A stretch of 64,000 bases of DNA from Leptoclinus maculatus. Its lineage: Eukaryota > Chordata > Actinopteri > Perciformes > Stichaeidae. Below are positions 39,001 through 45,000 of this stretch, one piece after another. The notes under the pieces are model-generated. The model did not search any database. It saw nothing but the letters and a program-made list of their open reading frames with translations, and was not told the DNA's origin. The stretch is from assembly GCA_032191485.1 (NCBI GenBank), contig JAVDOI010000011.1, positions 843,463 through 907,462 on the forward strand. Reading direction: 5' to 3'. The position numbers and the translations under genes were made by a program. Each line of letters starts with the position of its first letter. Position 1 is the stretch's first letter.

Positions 39001-42000
39001 CACTGTAGTTTTTAATCAAACAAACAAGAGGAAATAGCGCATTTGTCGGGGACTATATCCAGCGGCGGATGAATCCACATTTCGGTGTTCTTGTGGGTAT
39101 TTGTCCACTGGTTAGCTTACGGACGCTGCTCTGCACTGCTCTCAGTTTGTGGCTTTTGAACAGAAAGTTAAGCAGAATGCAACACAATACAGCAGTTCAA
39201 GGATGAGAGGCTCTGCAATGATTTGAGGAATTTGCTGTTGCAAAATGCTAATGAATTGGGCACATTCCTGCCTTGACTGGCCTTGCTAACAACACATAAT
39301 GAGCCCCACAGTGAACTTACATAACCGAGGCGCCGATTTTCGGTCATTTTCGTTAATTTGGCACACCCTTGCTCCCTGCACCGACCTGTTGTCGAAGCCA
39401 TACAACAACTTGTTAGAAGCAGCAACAGCTCAATAAAAACAGATTGGACTGGATTTAATTTGTGTTTTTCTGTTGCTCAGCACACATCCTACGCTGCTGA
39501 AACTTAATCAATTCATTGTTTAAAGTTTAATCAGACACACATGAAGTAAATGCACGCTTCAGGAGGGTAAAGGCTTAGTCAGAAACCTGCGTACAGTCAT
39601 GAGTCATTTCATCCTGTCGAGGCATGAGAGGTTTCAACAATACCAGTCACCTGCATTAGTAATAGTGGGTTCATTTGTGAAAATAGGACAAGGTGGGTCA
39701 TGTTCTGAAGAGGAAGTTTCTACAGAACTTTTAGGTAATTCAAGGTAACGCAATCTCCCTCATTTACACGATCCATGAACGCTGATATCCAACTTCTATG
39801 CTTTAGTTTTCTGAGGATTGGTTTGAGGTTAGGGCCAGTAAAGCAGGACAGTCAAGTTCTACCACACCAAACTGGGAAAACCATGTCTTTGTGCAGGAAT
39901 TGTCATGTTGAAACCATAGAAATAGAACAGGAGTAGAAAGGACAGACTCTAACTGTCTTAATAACTGACATGTAAACTAAACAGATGAGTGACAACTTTC
40001 TTCAGCTCCTTTTCTGTAACCAGTGTAGCATTAAAGAATGGTGGAATTAGCAAACTAGCTAGCTAACTAGGGAAAGCTGGCTACTTAGCTAGCTTGCTTA
40101 TCCCACCATGCTTTAATGCTACACTGGTTACAGAAAAGGAGCCAAACAGCCGGCTGGTGATCTAACGGCCCATACTGGTCACTCCCCAGCTAACTAGCCA
40201 GCCATCCGTCTCCAGAGCTGCGACAACTAACAACTAATAACAATATCCTTTTTCTTTTGTTCTAGTCAAATGACCACGGAAAACGGGTAAATGTCCGTTA
40301 TACTCCTATTGTACTTCTTTGGTTGACACAGGGAAGGGACAAAAACTAACTTTTGGTACAAAGTTGGAACGTTTGTCTCAAATATCATTGTAAGCTGACA
40401 CATTAAGATTTCTCTTCATTGGCTCTAATGGGGGAAAATCAAGATAAACAGCTTGAAACCAAGATTACACAAGAACTTTTTGGCCATATAATGTCTCTCT
40501 TGAACTGTGGTAGCAGTTCATGTAATTTGAGCTCATGTTTGAATAATCTTGTTTTATTCATAGTTTTTCAGTTTCTTCTTATTGATTTTGACATTTTCGT
40601 TTAACTTTAAAACTTTGCCCTTTCGTTTGTGTAATTTTCAAATTCATTCACTCTTATTATTTTATGTGGACCGTTGGAAGACTCACTTTTGGAAGCCAAT
40701 GGGGACCAAATATGTGAACAAAGAACACAGTTCACCAGCTTTTCTCTACAAATTTGGGTCATCTACATTCAAAATACCTCAGTCTACAGCCGAGGCTTGA
40801 CATTGGAGAAATCCTCAGTGTAAAAAGCGCACACACAATGACACAATAAAGCTCTTCAACCTAACACATTTTTCATCCTGTGCTTGTATGCACGACTACA
40901 TGAACATCAAATACACCTGCCTTTGCACAAAAAAAAGGTTATTTTATTGAGGCTGTTTCAACACCTCCCGTCCTCCCTGCCTTTGTGTGACGTCTCCGTG
41001 AAGCAGAACTCGCCCACTGTCAGTAATCCTTTGGTATATTGGCCTGAGGGTGTGGACAAACACCAGAGCTACCTGGAGATTATATAAAGAGCACAGGGCT
41101 TGTAGCTGCTTGTAGCGTCGGAGCTAACGCTGCGCCAATTTGCCTGAACTTCAAAGTCCAGAGCAGATGACTCAGTTGCAACTGTCAAAGATGAACACCC
41201 AGATACCCGAGGAGAACGTTTACAGGCCTCTTTTTTACCCCTGCTATTTCTGTTTTTGCTCCAAAAATCCTTTCAGACCACAGATGAGTGAGTTTGTGAG
41301 TGACCTCTGAAGGAGTTTCTCATTATGAAGTTTCATTTTCAGCTTTGTCCTCTTTATGACACGCCCAGTTACTGCATGGCTTGCTCTGCTCAGACTTGTA
41401 ACAGTGCATTAAGACATATTAACCATTTTTCACCCTCCCCCCATTGTGGGAAATAACTCGCTGTTAGGTTTTACAGCCACAGCAATACCCCTGAATCAGA
41501 ATGTAAATCTGCCATGGGGACATGGCGACATGTACAGGTATGTCAAAACAATTATTTAAAGAGAAAACACAGAGGTCCTCCAGATGTCGTATATTCACAA
41601 GGGGAGTTAAATCCATCACAACGGAGCGAGTTGCCTATATTTCTGTCCAAACTGCTTATGAAAGTGGAGGATGACACTTCGCCAGCTGATCCAATTACAT
41701 CCTACATCCCAGAGTAACGATATATCTGCCTGCCCGTAAAAAAGCCTCTATTACATGTTTCAGGGCCGTGCTGGGTATTCAAATGTCTTCAAATGAGGCT
41801 GAAGCTGCTCAGACAACAGGCTGATATCATGCTTATAAATGAGCAGTAAGTCACTTTACAATGAAAGCCTCGTGCTGTAACAGCAACATTTCCTTGCAGA
41901 ATGTTTTTTAGTAAAAGAAAATGTAATGAGAATTATATTCAAACATCTACTGCAGGTGGTTTTTTTTTTTTTAAATATGACATGCAATACTACTGGAAAC

Positions 42001-45000
42001 CAGTAATATTATCACTGGTGATTGTTTTGCATGTTAAATGTAGACATATTGTGTTTCACTGGACAACACTTCTGCTCTTTCACTCTTAATTACCTGTTTG
42101 TGGATCCACGTTGAAGAACGTCCGATGAGATTCCAGAATCTGGAAGGACAGCTTCTCCTCAGAGGACGAGTCCACGTCTGTGGCCGACACCTGGACGACG
42201 GACCTGACGGTGGCCAAGTTCTCCTGGACGGACGCGAAATACACCGGCTGAGAGAGTTCTGGAGCGTTATCGTTAACGTCCAGGACCTCCAGGAAGACGT
42301 GAGTCCAGGAGATCAGAGGCTCGGTCCCCAGGTCGGTGACGTACACAGAGAGCCAGTAGTGAGGCACCGTCTCGCGGTCCAACGCCTCCGTTGTACGAAT
42401 CACACCTTAGACACGTGAAGGGGGGGGGGGGGGGGATAAAACAGTTTCACTTGTGAACAGCACACCATGTATCTACTTGTTTCAAACTGCTGCTGTGCCT
42501 CAAGGATCTATCTATCACTTATCATTTTTTAATACATTTTAGATTTAATAACTGTTACCAGCCCGGAGGAAATATCAATCACAATGACATTCATCTAGCT
42601 TAAGGTGCCTGTTTGCATTTTTTTTTAAAAGTCTGGATTGGTGCCCAAAGGCTCAGCAGCATGACACATTTGTGTTGCCAAAACTAACTCAAATTGCTCT
42701 AGTTTACAAAAAGCTGAATGCCTTGGGTCTAAATACAAGGGAAGTCAACTTTTGTGCACATAGTTTCTTTGGATACCCTGAAGGAGTTGTTGAGAGGTCG
42801 CTGATGGACAAATGCAGACTCTACCTGAATCTGACTTTTGACCTACTTAGAGGTGAATAGTGCTGACACACAATAGAAAAAACTAATTTGGTGTAAAACC
42901 ACAAGGTCCATTAGTAGCAGTTTCTTGTGCTTTCAGTCATAGCACATGATCTTCATCAGCTGATAGATCTTGCCCATTTGTCATAGAAATGTATGTGTTC
43001 AGTATTTTAAGGACTTGTGGTAAGTTTGCCAACTGCTGTTTCCACGGTCAAGTATGAACTAAACTCTCCACATTCATGTCAACATGGATGAGAAATCTTT
43101 ACAATACAAAAAGTGTAATAAAAAAAAAAAGATCTGTAATGATGAGCTGTTTAAATTACAGCTTCATTTCTGGGAAGAGACGAGTAACGTCCGGAAATCT
43201 CTGTTGGCTGGCGAGTTTTAAAATTATGAATGAAATTAAGGCCGTTTGTAGACTTTCAAAATGCGACAACAAAACAGCAACATAACAGCCAACTTGGGTC
43301 TTCTATTTCTGGTTTTATTTGCGCCATTGCTCACCCACGTCAAGCACACAAGGCAAATGAGGCAAACTACGTCAGTTCACCAGCAGAGTTTAGGATCGGC
43401 TGCAGGATGTTTTTGAATATATTCGGATGTTCAAACTTGTTTTTTTTTCTTTTAACCCTATTGTAGATCAAGCAAAAAAATTATTTCCCCATTTCCCCTA
43501 AATGCCAACAGTACAACCACCAACTAGAAAAAAGCAAAACCAGTGTTTGTACCTGTTTCCTCGTCAATGGTGAACACTCCAAGACCAGAGCCTTCATGGA
43601 TGTGGTACCGGACAACTCCATCTCTGCCCAGGTCCTTGTCTGAAGCTGTAAGCGTGACCACTGATGTCCCCACTGCTGCATTCTCCATCACTCCGGCTTC
43701 ATACACAAACTCTGAGAACACTGGTCTGTTGAGGTTCTCGTTGACATCCAGAACCTGAATCTCCACAAAGCAGGAGGAGGAGAGGGAGCGAGGGAGGCCG
43801 TGATCGACGGCCCGGACTGTGAGGTTGTAAACTGGCCGCCTCTCAAAGTCCAGCTCCCTCTCGAGGATCAAGGCACCCGTGGAGGAGTCGAGGTGAAAGA
43901 TCTCGCCTTCTTTATTCTTGAGGTTGTAGGTGACGAGGCCTCCGCTGCCCAGATCTAAGTCAACACTCTCAACCCACACAAGGAGGGTGCCCACGGGTAC
44001 ATCCTCTGGAACTTTTATTTTGTAAACTTTGGGTACAAACTTGGGTGGGTTGTCATTTATGTCTTGCAAAACCACCACCAGGTCAACCATGGAGAACAAC
44101 TGAGGGCCGAGTTTGGCTTGGTCTCTGGCTACGATCCTGAGGTCGTGCCTGGGTGAGGTTTCTCGATCCAAACCACTCGTCACAGTCACCTCACCGGTCA
44201 CTTCATCAATTCTGAACATGTCGGTAGATGTCAGCAGGGAGTACTGGACACTTCCGCTCGTATCGATGTCGGGGTCTATTGCGTAAGCCGTAAAAATGAT
44301 GGAGTCCACCTCCGTGTTCTCAGGCACACGTATCACATACCTGGGCTGATCGAAAACAGGAGCATTGTCGTTGACGTCCATGACGTTCACTGCAACGAAC
44401 TTCCACGCGGATGTCTGCGGCGTTCCCAAATCATAAACAGTGATGTTCAAGATGTAGAACTCTTTACTCTCTCGGTCTAATGGGCAAACTAACTGAAGGT
44501 CACCGGAGAAAATGTCGATGGAGAAACAGCCGTTCTCATTCCCACTTGATATGGTGTACACCAGCTTACTGTTAAACCCAGTGTCAGTGTCTGTCGCCTT
44601 GAACTGAACTATGGTGGAAAGCAGTGGATGGTCCTCAATCAGGTCGATTGAACCTGGGATGCTCGAGTCAAACTTGGGAGAATGCCGGTTGGTGATGTGA
44701 ATATCAGAGAAGGTGGTTTCCTCTTGATTGGTTAAACTGGGTTTGATTGACTCAATCAGTTTATCGGTCAGCTGTCTTAAAACGTCCGTTTCGTGGCAGC
44801 GGAGCGTTGCGTTATCGCCTCTGTTAGTGACAGTTACCCTGATAAGTGAAGCTTCAGAGAAATGTTTCCCGTCAGTGGCTACAACTCTCAAATTGAAAGC
44901 ACCCTCTCGCAGGGGAATCGGCTGCTTAAGGGTGATGGCTCCCGACACCGAGTCAAGAGCAAATACTTGGAGCTCATTTCCCGACTCGATGACGTACCTC

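Larger units (their letters stand above)
35939..42093 (-). other. fat2: fat2 intron 3 (6.2 kb)
   Basis: Contains the (CA)39 tract, a G22 tract (37503-37524), the 138-bp inverted repeat at 40005-40142, and otherwise AT-rich sequence without recognisable genes. Confidence 0.8.
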
